A DNA stretch of 64,000 bases from a virus: positions 124,001 through 188,000 of the IMG/VR virus record IMGVR_UViG_3300029993_000005. One strand, 5' to 3'. Made by a program: the position numbers and the translations under genes. Positions 17,357 through 27,212 of the stretch are shown here, one piece after another; within the stretch, counting starts at the first letter, position 1, and each line of letters begins with the position of its first letter. The notes below the pieces were generated by a model. That model searched no databases and was not told the origin of the DNA. It saw only the letters and a program-made list of their open reading frames with translations.

Positions 17357-17617
17357 ATGGGACAAACTGCACGTCAAATGGATACACATAGTCATGGCGG
17401 CTATATTCTAACTGGTAGCCCAGATACCTATGCCAATGGTATTCGGGTTGCACGTCAAGGTGACTTAGCTATTTGCAATATACATGGAGTAGTGACCTTA
17501 ATTCAGGGTTCGGCTACCGTTTATGCTAATGGGGAACGAGTTACACGCGTACAGGACATGCTCTCGTGCGGTGCTTTCATAATTACAGGTAGTCCGGATG
17601 TTTATACGGGTGATTAA
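17357..17617 (+). CDS. PAAR-motif spike tip protein
   Basis: An 86-aa protein built of PAAR repeats: DTHSHGGYILTGSPDTYANG, VARQGDLAICNIHGVVTLIQ, GSATVYANGERVTRVQD, CGAFIITGSPDVYTG. His and Cys residues (DTHSHGG, CNIHG, SCGA) are placed to bind the metal ion at the tip. It would cap the spike encoded immediately upstream (2-base gap), as gp5.4 does in T4. Confidence 0.9.
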   Translation: MGQTARQMDTHSHGGYILTGSPDTYANGIRVARQGDLAICNIHGVVTLIQGSATVYANGERVTRVQDMLSCGAFIITGSPDVYTGD

Positions 17618-17620
17618 ATC

Positions 17621-18544
17621 ATGACTTTTGCACTTCCTCCTCTAACACTACCCGCAGATATTATTGCCAAACAAGCAGCAATACAAACACCTCCAGGTGT
17701 TGACGCTGGATTCTACAACACCATTTTAGGTCTCTCAGATGCTGGCGGTTTATTTACAAATCCGTTTGCTGTTCACATCGCTGGATTAAACACAATCACC
17801 TCACAGCTGACGTCTATAGAGGGTGTTGCTGGGTCCGTTGGTGGTGCAGCAGACTTGTCCACTATCATGGGCCATGTATCAGATATGACCACGATATTTA
17901 GTAACATAGCTACCAATATTGTGCCAACACCTCTACCCATGTCTAGTGTTCTGTCAGCTGCTGTTACTTCAAGCTGTGGGTCGCTGCCCGATATCAATCC
18001 TAATGACTCGCAATGTCTAGCCCCGTTCGTCACGGCCCTAGGTGTTCCCCAACTAGGGCAGATAATGAATTTATCTCTGTCTCAGTATTCATTAGCGCAA
18101 TTGTGTGGAACGGTTAGTCCTACAAATCCTGTGCCTCTGTTAAATCAGTTTTCATCTATGTTGACTAATATGACAGCTGGTGCAACATCCTTTCTGTCTT
18201 CTACGGCTTCGATGGTTACTGGTTTGTTGGAGTCCTCAGTAGAGGACTTGGCTGGAGCCTTGGGAAGCGGGGTATCCTCTATTGAGAGTGCACTAGGTTC
18301 TTGTTTTGGCTCGCCTATAGCTAGTTTTGGCTCCAGCATGTTTAGTGCTATTAAGGACCAAATGTCTACAGGTCTAGCCTCGTCTATGCGCCACATGGTT
18401 GAAACTAATTATGCTATGAAGTTCATGATCACAGGTACGGACAGCACGGGTGGCGGAAGTTTTGGAGGCATTCTTGGATCAGGTGTTGCCTCAGCTATTA
18501 CGGACTACCCAAGTAACATAAATGTTGGACACATAATTCCGTAA
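17621..18544 (+). CDS. Structural protein of unknown function in the baseplate cluster
   Basis: A 307-aa Ser/Thr/Ala/Gly-rich helical protein (SMVTGLLESSVEDLAGALGS, GSSMFSAIKDQMSTGLASSM). The N-terminal ~50 residues are FALPPLTLPADIIAKQAAIQ and a Pro-rich stretch. It lies between the PAAR tip and gp25, with a 3-base gap, which suggests a baseplate role. No fold recognised. Confidence 0.65.
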   Translation: MTFALPPLTLPADIIAKQAAIQTPPGVDAGFYNTILGLSDAGGLFTNPFAVHIAGLNTITSQLTSIEGVAGSVGGAADLSTIMGHVSDMTTIFSNIATNIVPTPLPMSSVLSAAVTSSCGSLPDINPNDSQCLAPFVTALGVPQLGQIMNLSLSQYSLAQLCGTVSPTNPVPLLNQFSSMLTNMTAGATSFLSSTASMVTGLLESSVEDLAGALGSGVSSIESALGSCFGSPIASFGSSMFSAIKDQMSTGLASSMRHMVETNYAMKFMITGTDSTGGGSFGGILGSGVASAITDYPSNINVGHIIP

Positions 18545-18575
18545 GCCAGACCGAATTTTATAATAAGGATTAGTC

Positions 18576-18995
18576 ATGGCTACACCCCAGATAACTAACT
18601 TTGCTTTGAACCTGACAGGTGCAACCTGGATTGACGCAAATTCTCAGTTCACCGTCAATGGAATGCCTGATCGATTGCCCGATGTACTGGCTGTGCAAAA
18701 TTCTTTGTACAACATTTTTAACTGCGCAATAGGTGCAAGGGCTCGTATATTTCAGCCGGAATACGGCTCGATGTGGTACGAGTTTTTGCAAGAACCTATT
18801 GACCAGACAACGGCCAACAAAATGCAGATAGCCCAGATACAGGCTATTGCCAGATGGGAACCACGAATCACCGTTGATTTCTCTAACTCATACATCAATC
18901 CGAATCTGTCACTCCCTGGCTACGACGTAAGAATTGCCTTCTCTCTGAACTTGACATCAACCAAACAAAATATAACTTTTCAGGTGGTGGTTTAA
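18576..18995 (+). CDS. Baseplate wedge protein gp25-like
   Basis: A 139-aa protein of the gp25/GpW family. DVLAVQNSLYNIFNCAIGAR, PEYGSMWYEFLQEPID and the conserved ARWEPRITVD segment are the typical landmarks, followed by a C-terminal beta hairpin (DVRIAFSLNLTSTKQNITFQ). It would form the inner wedge core with the gp6-like protein encoded 3 bases downstream. Confidence 0.85.
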   Translation: MATPQITNFALNLTGATWIDANSQFTVNGMPDRLPDVLAVQNSLYNIFNCAIGARARIFQPEYGSMWYEFLQEPIDQTTANKMQIAQIQAIARWEPRITVDFSNSYINPNLSLPGYDVRIAFSLNLTSTKQNITFQVVV

Positions 18996-18997
18996 AT

Positions 18998-20815
18998 ATG
19001 TCCACGACTTCAACAAGCTCTAGTTTAAATAGCCCTACGATGTTTCTAACGCTAAGTAATCTAACGGCGGATGTGGAACAATTCGTAACTCAGTTTCAGC
19101 AGTATCTTTTGACTCAGCCTACTTGGGCCGGGAACTTAACGACTCAAACGTCAGAGACTCTGGTTGAACTGATATCTACCATTGGTGTTTTTGCGCAGGC
19201 TCGTATCATACGTGAGGCTGAGGACGTGTTCTCAGAAACTGCTGAATCTGATTCAGCTATTTTAGCCATCACCCAAATGCAAGGCCTACGTATTGCACGC
19301 TATCTGCCTGCTGGTATGACGTGCACTATCACTTCGCCGGTAACAGTTACGCTGGCCCCCTTGACTCAATTTAGTTGCGCTGGAAATAATTTCTTTAACA
19401 GAGATGCACTCCAGCTTTTAGCCAATACTCCGCTGCTTACTACATTGTTCGAGGGTCAGATTTTCAGTTACTCGATGAACGGTTTGGGTACAGAGCATCA
19501 GACCTTTGTTTCCAGTCAGGATGGATTTGTTGTCTCCGACCAAGATACGATGGTGCAAGTAAATAATACAGTGGTACCCAAGTCTTATGGCGGACTGTGG
19601 AACTTTGACGGGCTTCCTGGATTTGCTGATATCACAATGAGCGATGGGCGCTTACTTATACAGTTCGGCAGCCTAGGTGGTATCAACGGTCAGTTCGCAA
19701 CTATTCCTCAGACCAATGATGTAGTTGTAGTTTCGTTTCCCGTAACTCAGGGTGCTAGCGGCAACTCGATTGTCAGTAACGGAAAGACATTAACAGTAAC
19801 TGGGTTTCCTTTGATTACTGGGACCGCTACGGCTAACCCAAGTGGCGGTGCAAACGATAAACCGGTAATTGCGTACAAGAACGTAGCAGCCGGTGGATTC
19901 GGTACCTATAGTTCGGCTGTCACCAAATCGCAATATGTAGCAACTATTGGAACCTATCCAGGAATTATTGATGCAGTAACGCAGGCTCAGCGTGAAATAG
20001 ATCCTTCGGACTACAGATGGATGAACGTCATCAGAGTTTCGGGCTTAACAACTAGCCCTTGGACACAGGCTCAGATTCAGACGTTCACGAATTACTGTCA
20101 GACTGTCACGATGTACTCCACGTATTTCCTGTGGCAGGATCCGATAGCGGTCCCCCGTGATGTCGCATTGGAAATTTATGTCTTTAACTCTGCCTTGTTA
20201 GAACAAGTAGAAGCAGCCTGTACTGTGGCTATCAATAATTTGTTTGCCCCGCGTCCCGGTATATTGATGACCAACTTCTACATCAGTGATTTGATAGCCG
20301 TGTGCAAGCAGGCTAACCCCGGACTTATTTCGTATATTATTCCGCAGGCACCTACAGGGTCCATGATTGTGACTGCGCCAGAAAGCCCGCAAATCACATA
20401 TGAAACGGTTCCTGGTGGGGGCACCCTGGGGCCATTAGTTTACGCCTACAGTATCAGCACCACGTTAACAAATGGTCAGGTCGGTATTCCTCAGAACTGG
20501 GTGTTTCCTCAGATCATTACAGAGATTGATAGCTATGCTGTGGTTCTGAACTGGCCTGCCGTATATGGTGCTGCTTCCTATCAAGTTTGGGGACGAGCAC
20601 CGGGTACATCTGAACTAGGGTTGTTAGCTACAGTCTCTGCATCCACCTTAACCTTCACTGATACAGGGGCTATTACACCTACGGGTACTGTTCCTACTAG
20701 CTTAGACTTTCCGATTCAGTACAATAGTTTGAATAGCTTAACCCTGACTGTTAATTACTCAGATCGTCAACAAAAGTTAATTAATTCATTACCTTCAAGA
20801 CTGTCCAACGGTTAA
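18998..20815 (+). CDS. Baseplate J-like wedge protein (gp6-like)
   Basis: A 605-aa protein. N-terminal helices (TSETLVELISTIGVFAQARI, REAEDVFSETAESDSAILAI) and the ARYLPAG entry to the beta domain are typical of baseplate J/gp6. The middle contains VVSFPVTQGASGNSIVSNGK. The C-terminal ~150 residues add a fibronectin-type-III-like beta domain (YAYSISTTLTNGQVGIPQNW, AASYQVWGRAPGTSELGLLA). It follows gp25 as in most contractile systems and would dimerise to form the baseplate ring. Confidence 0.82.
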   Translation: MSTTSTSSSLNSPTMFLTLSNLTADVEQFVTQFQQYLLTQPTWAGNLTTQTSETLVELISTIGVFAQARIIREAEDVFSETAESDSAILAITQMQGLRIARYLPAGMTCTITSPVTVTLAPLTQFSCAGNNFFNRDALQLLANTPLLTTLFEGQIFSYSMNGLGTEHQTFVSSQDGFVVSDQDTMVQVNNTVVPKSYGGLWNFDGLPGFADITMSDGRLLIQFGSLGGINGQFATIPQTNDVVVVSFPVTQGASGNSIVSNGKTLTVTGFPLITGTATANPSGGANDKPVIAYKNVAAGGFGTYSSAVTKSQYVATIGTYPGIIDAVTQAQREIDPSDYRWMNVIRVSGLTTSPWTQAQIQTFTNYCQTVTMYSTYFLWQDPIAVPRDVALEIYVFNSALLEQVEAACTVAINNLFAPRPGILMTNFYISDLIAVCKQANPGLISYIIPQAPTGSMIVTAPESPQITYETVPGGGTLGPLVYAYSISTTLTNGQVGIPQNWVFPQIITEIDSYAVVLNWPAVYGAASYQVWGRAPGTSELGLLATVSASTLTFTDTGAITPTGTVPTSLDFPIQYNSLNSLTLTVNYSDRQQKLINSLPSRLSNG

Positions 20816-20833
20816 TCTAAGGACAACTAATAA

Positions 20834-22093
20834 ATGACTCAATATCTGTACACCGTAGATCCGCCTGGCATGAACACTCCGGCGGAGAACAAGAGACTGG
20901 GTTACAGAACACCCAGGTCAATATTGCTGCCACCCTATCTGCAGATAAACAACGATTACTACACCGAGTTTGTGAACGCAATCGATGTGGTGTTCGAGGC
21001 CGCAATTGATATTCCAACAGAGACTCTAGGTAACCTACGCAACATGTGGGTCACTAATCCGCTGCTCGAACAGCAACAGATATATGACTCGCAGATGATC
21101 GACTTTGGGGCCTGGTCTCAACCCGAACGCGATCTTTTGGTCAAGCAGGTTAATGCACTGGGTATGAAGTTGATGAATGCCGGTATCGTCACCAATGACA
21201 GCTATCAGGTCATTAGCCGATGGGTTGGTATGTACTGGTTTGGTAAGGGTACAGAGGCCTTCATCAGCTTCATTAACTACTGTCTCAGTTCATCGCTTGT
21301 TGTTACTACGTTGTGGACTCAGGACTACGTTAATTTTACACCAGCGGGTGACCCTACAATTGGCACCCCCATTTGGGAAGGTGGCCCTTGGTATCCGACG
21401 ACCCACGTTGAGATTGTTGCCCAAGGGGGCCTTCAGGGTCTTGACCTAGCAACTCTCATTTCATTCTTCTACGAGATTGCTAACTATAATTTAGTGCTCT
21501 ACGCAGTAGATCAAAGTTTTGATATGTGGATTGTTGATCATATAGCGCCTGACTACACATTAGCAACAATTGTTGCTGTTGGACTCTGGGCTAATAATTC
21601 GTTGGTTATGTCTAATGTACTGAGCTATGGTGCAGATGGTCCACCCACATTTAGCACTGCTCCACAGATGCCGACTGCTGCCTACTCGGTTGAACCAACA
21701 TTAGATAATTTTAGTGAAGTATATCTGTTAGCCCAACCTACGGGCTGGATTCAGAATACAAATGGACAGACCGTACCTGTCTATAATTTCCATGATCAAC
21801 CAGCAACTCTGGGGCCTATTGTCAGCCCAACGTTCATGGGCAATCAACCGGCTACTAATCAAGAAATTATTATGATTTTGGGACCCTTCTCCTGGATTGA
21901 GGTCCCAGGTGACACGCGAGGTAACGAGCGTATACCAGGTTTCGCCATGATACCTGTGCCCCGAACAGTTGCTTTGAACGAGCTTCCTGACCAGATCGTA
22001 GGAACGACCCGAAATAATTTATTGTGTAATCCAGATGGGTGGACCGAAATGGTTGCCGGTTCTGGACTCTATACACCTTACTGGAATACGTAA
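20834..22093 (+). CDS. Tail protein I/gp7-like baseplate wedge protein
   Basis: A 419-aa protein. The central part (RWVGMYWFGKGTEAFISFIN, YWYPTTHVEIVAQGG-like segment and DLATLISFFYEIANYNLVLY) resembles tail protein I (P2 gpI) modules that link the baseplate J protein to fibres. It directly follows the J-like gene. The N-terminus is Pro/Tyr-rich. The C-terminal ~130 residues are beta-rich and may hold a fibre-binding domain. Assignment from order plus partial motif. Confidence 0.55.
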   Translation: MTQYLYTVDPPGMNTPAENKRLGYRTPRSILLPPYLQINNDYYTEFVNAIDVVFEAAIDIPTETLGNLRNMWVTNPLLEQQQIYDSQMIDFGAWSQPERDLLVKQVNALGMKLMNAGIVTNDSYQVISRWVGMYWFGKGTEAFISFINYCLSSSLVVTTLWTQDYVNFTPAGDPTIGTPIWEGGPWYPTTHVEIVAQGGLQGLDLATLISFFYEIANYNLVLYAVDQSFDMWIVDHIAPDYTLATIVAVGLWANNSLVMSNVLSYGADGPPTFSTAPQMPTAAYSVEPTLDNFSEVYLLAQPTGWIQNTNGQTVPVYNFHDQPATLGPIVSPTFMGNQPATNQEIIMILGPFSWIEVPGDTRGNERIPGFAMIPVPRTVALNELPDQIVGTTRNNLLCNPDGWTEMVAGSGLYTPYWNT

Positions 22094-23221
22094 ATGCCGT
22101 ACACTCAAGAAAGTCCAATCTTTTATGACCCTGTAGAACTGGTGTTCCGACCAATGGACGGCAATACTATCTTCACACCAGCATTGCTGCCCATCAGTGC
22201 TGCAATAGGCAATACGATTCAGATTTACGGTGATGGCATTTACGTGGGTCAGCAGTCAACACCTACTGATTACGTATCTTATTTTGTCAACACTAGTACT
22301 GGCAGTAATTTAAACCCTGGAACCAAGGCCCTGCCTTTTCAGTCTTTCGAATATGCTGCCTCCTATGTGCAGGCGCTGTTCCCCAATGGTTTATATAATG
22401 GTTACATAGTGATTCTTTTGCAAGCGGGGCAGACATTCCCCATGATTGCCGATTTCAACACCTATGGCGGAAATCTGAAGATCGCGTTTTACGGTGATCC
22501 TCAGTACGGTGATTATAATTCGGCACCTATAGGCACAGGTGCTGATCCCTCAATGATGAGTGACCTTGAGCGTCCAATCTTGGCTCCCGCAAGTTCTAGC
22601 CTTAATGCACAGTGGAAGATTGCAGGGTTCAACAAGTACGGTGGTTCTATTGACTTCATAGGTATCAGTATTCAACTCCCGGCAGCACCTGCTAGTCCTA
22701 GCCCAGGACCCACATTGTATGGTCCTCAATCAGATGTAGTTCGATGCCCCAATCATGATCAATCGGGTTACGCAACACTGATTGGATCCTTAGTCAATAT
22801 GACTGATCCAACTGCTTATTGGGGGCTCATCGGTGTACAGGCGCGCTCAAGTGGAACTACCTTTGTGCAATACGGTTCGCAGTTCTTGATCAATGGTCTG
22901 CAAATGAGTGCGGCTAATAGTCCAACTATTGCTCAGTTAAATGCTAGGAAATATTTCATCAAGTTCTATGCAGATTACGCGGGCAACAATCAACAATTGA
23001 TATTGGTTGGCAACACCACAGCTAATTCCTCATTTGCCTCAGGTCAGCTTAGAGTGAATTGGGCGGATGTTCAGTCAATGACCGTTGCCTCAGGTAAGAC
23101 CAACCAAGCATCTTATCCAATAGCATTTGACCTGACTTATGGCTTACGTACTTATGTCTACAACATAATTTATGACCAGCAGCAACGGCCTATCAACTTC
23201 TTGTGTGCAGAAGCCATCTAG
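22094..23221 (+). CDS. Putative tail spike/baseplate fibre protein with beta-helix-like region
   Basis: A 375-aa protein starting on the base after the previous stop. The middle is a repetitive beta structure (YFVNTSTGSNLNPGTKALPF, QSFEYAASYVQALFPNG, GGSIDFIGISIQLPAAP) that suggests a right-handed beta-helix as in spikes. The tail end contains FDLTYGLRTYVYNIIYDQQ. No catalytic motif. Placement between the gpI-like gene and a fibre gene supports a tail-tip structural role. Confidence 0.6.
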   Translation: MPYTQESPIFYDPVELVFRPMDGNTIFTPALLPISAAIGNTIQIYGDGIYVGQQSTPTDYVSYFVNTSTGSNLNPGTKALPFQSFEYAASYVQALFPNGLYNGYIVILLQAGQTFPMIADFNTYGGNLKIAFYGDPQYGDYNSAPIGTGADPSMMSDLERPILAPASSSLNAQWKIAGFNKYGGSIDFIGISIQLPAAPASPSPGPTLYGPQSDVVRCPNHDQSGYATLIGSLVNMTDPTAYWGLIGVQARSSGTTFVQYGSQFLINGLQMSAANSPTIAQLNARKYFIKFYADYAGNNQQLILVGNTTANSSFASGQLRVNWADVQSMTVASGKTNQASYPIAFDLTYGLRTYVYNIIYDQQQRPINFLCAEAI

Positions 23222-23348
23222 CGATTCAGGTGCAACCAAATCAAGAACTGATGTGTATGTGTCATTCATATACGTGATACCGGAAAATAAAATTCCAAGT
23301 TGAGGGCTGACTTGAAACTCTTACAAACAATTATTAGAGGCTACTGAT

Positions 23349-25067
23349 ATGTCAGGTGGAACACCAGTTTTTGTCATAACCGATCTAGGATTAGCAGTAG
23401 CCTCGACTGCTGCTCCTACTGGCCCATTTATTTCGTTAACTTCCTTCGCTATTGGTAGTGCTTTTGGTTATACCCCAGAGCCTACTGACACAGGATTGAA
23501 TGGAACGCTTTTATACACAGGTGTTCCAACATCATATGAAAATATAGGCAACAATACGCTCAACATTATTTGTAATTTACCTCCGGGTACGGGTCCCTTT
23601 CAATTTGGTGAGGTGGCCCTGTACCTGGCTGGTGGCACAATGTTTGCGAAAGCTGTATTCGACACGCCCCAACAGCAATATAGTTCTCTAGGTTCAAATG
23701 TAATATCGTCCTACACCTTCAACTGTTTGATCAAGCTTCAACAATCAACGGCCGTGTTCCAGATCGATACTATCTGTGCCCCACCCACACTTTGGAATGC
23801 TTATCAATGGTCTGATATTTATCCACCCGAACTATCGGCCAACCCTGATATTCCATTGGTTATGTGTGCTGAGCTGAGTGAGCGTGGTGATTCAACGTTG
23901 TTGTCAAACACGAGTGCTTCCTTGTGGACTATTGACTCAACCTATGACTACTACAACATAGGGACGACCATCAATTTATTCCCGGTCGAGAATTCAACCA
24001 CCTCATGGGTGCAGGTACCGGCATCCGACTGCAATCCAGCAGATTTAACGGCACCCAATCGAAGATTCGTTATCAGAACTTACGAGGGTTATTTCCGATC
24101 AGTTTCAAGTGTGGTCACCGCCGGTTCTAATTATCAATTTAATTTGAATGTGACGAATGACGGAACCTACAATAATATCCCGTTGCCCGTAGCACCTGCT
24201 ATTGGTTCTAACATTGCGATCTTTAGAGACGATGGTGCGGTATTCGCAGATCAGATTGCAGGCGGTGGGACTCTAGCTACTGTAGGCAATCCTGGATTAG
24301 CTTACGGTGGATCAGGACTGGTCATGCCCACTGCCGGGGAAATAACAGCCTACGGTTTGCTCCATGGTCCTGCTGATGGCTCAACCTGGCCGGGTATGGG
24401 ACGCAAGCTTACCTCAGCTGATGACCTCAACGATACGACTTTGCCTTCCGGTTGTTACGATACTGCCATTGGGGCTTCTGGTGTTCCGGCTAATTGGCCC
24501 CCCGTAAGTTGGGATGGTATTCTGCAGATCGTGAACTACGGGACGATCACTCAGTTCTATAACCCTGAGGGCTATGGGGGGTCCAACACTGGTGGTATTA
24601 CTGGCGTGCCTATGTACTACCGCTCGTATAGCAACCAAGCAAGTGCCTGGTCTGATTGGTTCTCTGTTGCAGTGGTTGGAAAATCGTCACCAACAAGCTA
24701 TAATTTTGCACCTCAACTGGCGTCGACAAACTATATACCAAGCCCCTCTAGTGTGGAGACCTTGAATTTAAGTTTCACGGCTCCCTGTACTGGATACGTG
24801 CTGGCCTTTGGTACTGAAAACAAATCACAATTTGAATCCAACACAATAGGTCAAGGTTCAACCTTAATGGTAGTTTCTATCACTACTAGCGATAGTCTTA
24901 GTGCCTCAGGTCAGGACCATACGCAGTTGTCAAAGACGGATTATGCAAATCTTTTGGTCAATATGGGGACCACTATTACTATTGATTTAACAGTGACCGC
25001 TGATGCTGCAGGGAATTTCCCTCAAGCCTCATTGATTTTAGGCTACACATTCTACCCTGCATGGTAA
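23349..25067 (+). CDS. Tail fibre protein (attachment domain shared with two minus-strand fibres)
   Basis: A 572-aa protein. Its N-terminal ~130 residues (AIGSAFGYTPEPTDTGLNGT, GPFQFGEVALYLAGGTMFAK) match the N-termini of the fibres at 46777-48651 and 44083-46755, so they are a common baseplate-attachment module. The middle and C-terminus are beta-rich (PSGCYDTAIGASGVPANWPP, YYRSYSNQASAWSDWFSVA), and the C-terminal domain NLSFTAPCTGYVLAFGTENK to LGYTFYPAW likely binds the receptor. It closes the plus-strand tail block before a bidirectional terminator. Confidence 0.8.
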   Translation: MSGGTPVFVITDLGLAVASTAAPTGPFISLTSFAIGSAFGYTPEPTDTGLNGTLLYTGVPTSYENIGNNTLNIICNLPPGTGPFQFGEVALYLAGGTMFAKAVFDTPQQQYSSLGSNVISSYTFNCLIKLQQSTAVFQIDTICAPPTLWNAYQWSDIYPPELSANPDIPLVMCAELSERGDSTLLSNTSASLWTIDSTYDYYNIGTTINLFPVENSTTSWVQVPASDCNPADLTAPNRRFVIRTYEGYFRSVSSVVTAGSNYQFNLNVTNDGTYNNIPLPVAPAIGSNIAIFRDDGAVFADQIAGGGTLATVGNPGLAYGGSGLVMPTAGEITAYGLLHGPADGSTWPGMGRKLTSADDLNDTTLPSGCYDTAIGASGVPANWPPVSWDGILQIVNYGTITQFYNPEGYGGSNTGGITGVPMYYRSYSNQASAWSDWFSVAVVGKSSPTSYNFAPQLASTNYIPSPSSVETLNLSFTAPCTGYVLAFGTENKSQFESNTIGQGSTLMVVSITTSDSLSASGQDHTQLSKTDYANLLVNMGTTITIDLTVTADAAGNFPQASLILGYTFYPAW

Positions 25068-25108
25068 GTAGATTGAGGTGAGTAATTAGACTTTTGCTAG
25101 ATAAAAAT

Positions 25109-25143
25109 AAAGGCCAGATTCCACGGTTAGGAATCTGGCCTTT
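25109..25143. terminator. Bidirectional terminator between converging operons
   Basis: AAAGGCCAGATTCC (25109-25122) and GGAATCTGGCCTTT (25130-25143) form a perfect 14-bp stem with a 7-base loop, with T-runs in both directions. It lies between the convergent genes ending at 25067 and 25162. Confidence 0.95.
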
Positions 25144-25161
25144 TTCACCTTTTAAATCATT

Positions 25162-25572
25162 TCACAACGGAGTATTTGGTACATAGTACAGTCGCCCCGT
25201 TATTGCTGCACCGCCCGACAAATTAGTATTAGTGAGTACAACGGTAGTAGTTGCCTGGTCCAACACCAACAAGCTATTAACGATGAACGTGTTGGTTACC
25301 GTGGAGGGCGGGCTAACGACAGTCACCGTTGTTACAACAGTTAAAGGAGCAGTTGTCTGAAGAATTAGTCCCGCAGTACCTTGACTCAGGGTTAGGCTAG
25401 ACGCAGCAGGGATGTTGAAGGCTTCGACTACTGATCCATTCGTAGCATCGAATGCAACCTGCGCAGTAGCTAGATTTCGTGTCACATGATTCTGACCTAG
25501 CCAGGCCCTAACCTCAGCGACCAGAGTATTCAATGGCGCGTTAGGCAGACTTGTTATGCAATTGTTTGTCAT
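25162..25572 (-). CDS. Small structural-type protein of unknown function
   Basis: A 136-aa protein, Thr/Val-rich and beta-type (VVTTVTVVSPPSTVTNTFIV, ATTTVVLTNTNLSGGAAITG), with a helical start (NAPLNTLVAEVRAWLGQNHV). Its ATG overlaps the TGA of the gene upstream (ATGA). It is the last gene of the minus-strand fibre operon and may be a virion or fibre accessory protein. No family recognised. Confidence 0.7.
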   Translation of the reverse strand: MTNNCITSLPNAPLNTLVAEVRAWLGQNHVTRNLATAQVAFDATNGSVVEAFNIPAASSLTLSQGTAGLILQTTAPLTVVTTVTVVSPPSTVTNTFIVNSLLVLDQATTTVVLTNTNLSGGAAITGRLYYVPNTPL

Positions 25573-25748
25573 TTGAAACCTCTCGGGGCCTTAATAAACT
25601 GGGTGTTTCGGGCAACCCCGGGTCCGCCTGTACCTGATCGGAAGCCCATATTAAATGTAGATCGAATGCCTGTATTAATGGTAGAATTGGTCGGTCTGGG
25701 AACTGCTGTAGTGACTGACATCCTCATATTGCGTTCGGCTCTTGGCAT
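25569..25748 (-). CDS. Short basic protein of unknown function
   Basis: A 59-aa, Arg/Thr/Asn-rich protein (MPRAERNMRMSVTTAVPRPT). The start at 25748 is supported by AGGA 8 bases upstream and lies just after the fibre stop at 25757. Its stop overlaps the next ATG. A longer reading in the same frame would run back into the fibre gene and is less likely. Function unknown. Confidence 0.55.
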   Translation of the reverse strand: MPRAERNMRMSVTTAVPRPTNSTINTGIRSTFNMGFRSGTGGPGVARNTQFIKAPRGFK

Positions 25749-25756
25749 CTTGAATC

Positions 25757-27160
25757 CTATGTTGTGGGTAATTCTGCCACTACTTCTAAATTGAAATTGA
25801 TCGTACACAAGGCACCTAACAATTGATTGCATGTAGGCAACGTCAATCTAGATACCTGATTCGATTGTTCTGTAGTTGTAATCGTGGTGTTAGTCAAATT
25901 AGTTTCGGTGACATTCAAGAAATTTAGGGTTGGTGCACCTAATCTCTTGAAGGCGTAATTCACCATCATCTGGGCCGCATCTCCGTCAGATAGTCGGCCA
26001 GCCCAACCCAGTGAATTATTGTTAAACATCTCATAGTAGAACAGACATCTAGCCGTTGTAATACTCAGGTCCTCGTACTCGTAACCTGTGTACGAGGGTC
26101 CTAGTTCCCATTGAACCTCTGTTAAATTCAGTGTAAAGGTCCCTGGTGTTAAAGCCGTTGCTAGCTGTATCCTACAATAATTATTAGCACCAATGGTCTT
26201 ACCCTGGACTGATGGAACATTTATGGTCTGTGTGTAAAGGGTCCAAGCCCCGGATGTCAACGTAATTGCTGAGCCCGCAGTAGTCACCGTTGTTGAACCT
26301 GAGGTCCCGAAATTTTGATAACTCGTTGGTGTTAGGGTCATCGCTTTAGACGGGTTAGCCCAGAAACTAATAGTCGCAGTCTGTCCTGAATACGTCGTTA
26401 CATCGTTCACGGACTGACTGATATAGGGTGTGCCTGTACCCGCCGTTTCTTGCCACACAAAATAGGTTGAACTGCCAACAGGAAACGTCGTAGCGCTCCC
26501 TGTGCTTACCGTGGACCCATTGCTAAACATGTACCAGCGGTCAGCAATGAAGCCAGCCTGAGCCCCTGCAGCGGGCACTGATCGCTGCCAGACAATGAAG
26601 CGCCCGTTTATGATTTTGTTCTTTGGTTCATTGACGATGAAATTACCACTAGTATTAGGACTCACACCATTGATCGTCTTTACCAACTGTGTAGTCGTGT
26701 TCAATGGTGTGTAGGCCGCAACCCAAATGGACCATGCACCACTCACGTACTGACGTACATAAATAGAGCCGTCAAACGTGCCACCCAAGGCCGTAAACAA
26801 TTGAGTAACCGCTGATGTTGTGCCATTATTAGTAACCAACAACGTTGCATTGAGGGCTCCCGTATTTGTGGGGAACGTTCCTGATGCTGTTGATGGTGCA
26901 TAATAAAATCCAGTACTGAATGAGGTATCGAGATTTGTTATTGTGGCACCAACCCCAGTTATGCCGTATGTAGAGGCTACAGTAGTTGTGAGCGTTGTAG
27001 CCAGAATAGAAGCACTAGCCAATTCTTTAACTATCCCCGAACTATTTAAGGTCCATAAAGTACCGTCTGCGTAATTTATGGCTAACTGGCCTGCTGTTAA
27101 GTTATCTGCTGCTGGGGCAAGTCCCGGTGTTGAGTTACGAAGATGCAGGAGTTTTGTCAT
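25757..27160 (-). CDS. Tail fibre protein with carbohydrate-binding-like C-terminus
   Basis: A 467-aa protein. The N-terminus (HLRNSTPGLAPAADNLTAGQ) is the short attachment motif also found at 27591-28832 and 32131-34206. A Thr/Ala-rich shaft follows (residues ~50-180). From about residue 185 comes a domain common to phage fibres (KNKIINGRFIVWQRSVPAAG, FIADRWYMFSNG) with beta-sandwich features (SFWANPSKAMTLTPTSYQNF, WELGPSYTGYEYEDLSITTA). It likely recognises a surface glycan; this last point is inference. Confidence 0.75.
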   Translation of the reverse strand: MTKLLHLRNSTPGLAPAADNLTAGQLAINYADGTLWTLNSSGIVKELASASILATTLTTTVASTYGITGVGATITNLDTSFSTGFYYAPSTASGTFPTNTGALNATLLVTNNGTTSAVTQLFTALGGTFDGSIYVRQYVSGAWSIWVAAYTPLNTTTQLVKTINGVSPNTSGNFIVNEPKNKIINGRFIVWQRSVPAAGAQAGFIADRWYMFSNGSTVSTGSATTFPVGSSTYFVWQETAGTGTPYISQSVNDVTTYSGQTATISFWANPSKAMTLTPTSYQNFGTSGSTTVTTAGSAITLTSGAWTLYTQTINVPSVQGKTIGANNYCRIQLATALTPGTFTLNLTEVQWELGPSYTGYEYEDLSITTARCLFYYEMFNNNSLGWAGRLSDGDAAQMMVNYAFKRLGAPTLNFLNVTETNLTNTTITTTEQSNQVSRLTLPTCNQLLGALCTINFNLEVVAELPTT

Positions 27161-27212
27161 ATTTTATATAGCGGGATCCTAAATCCCCACATCTCCTAAC
27201 TAAATTCTCTAT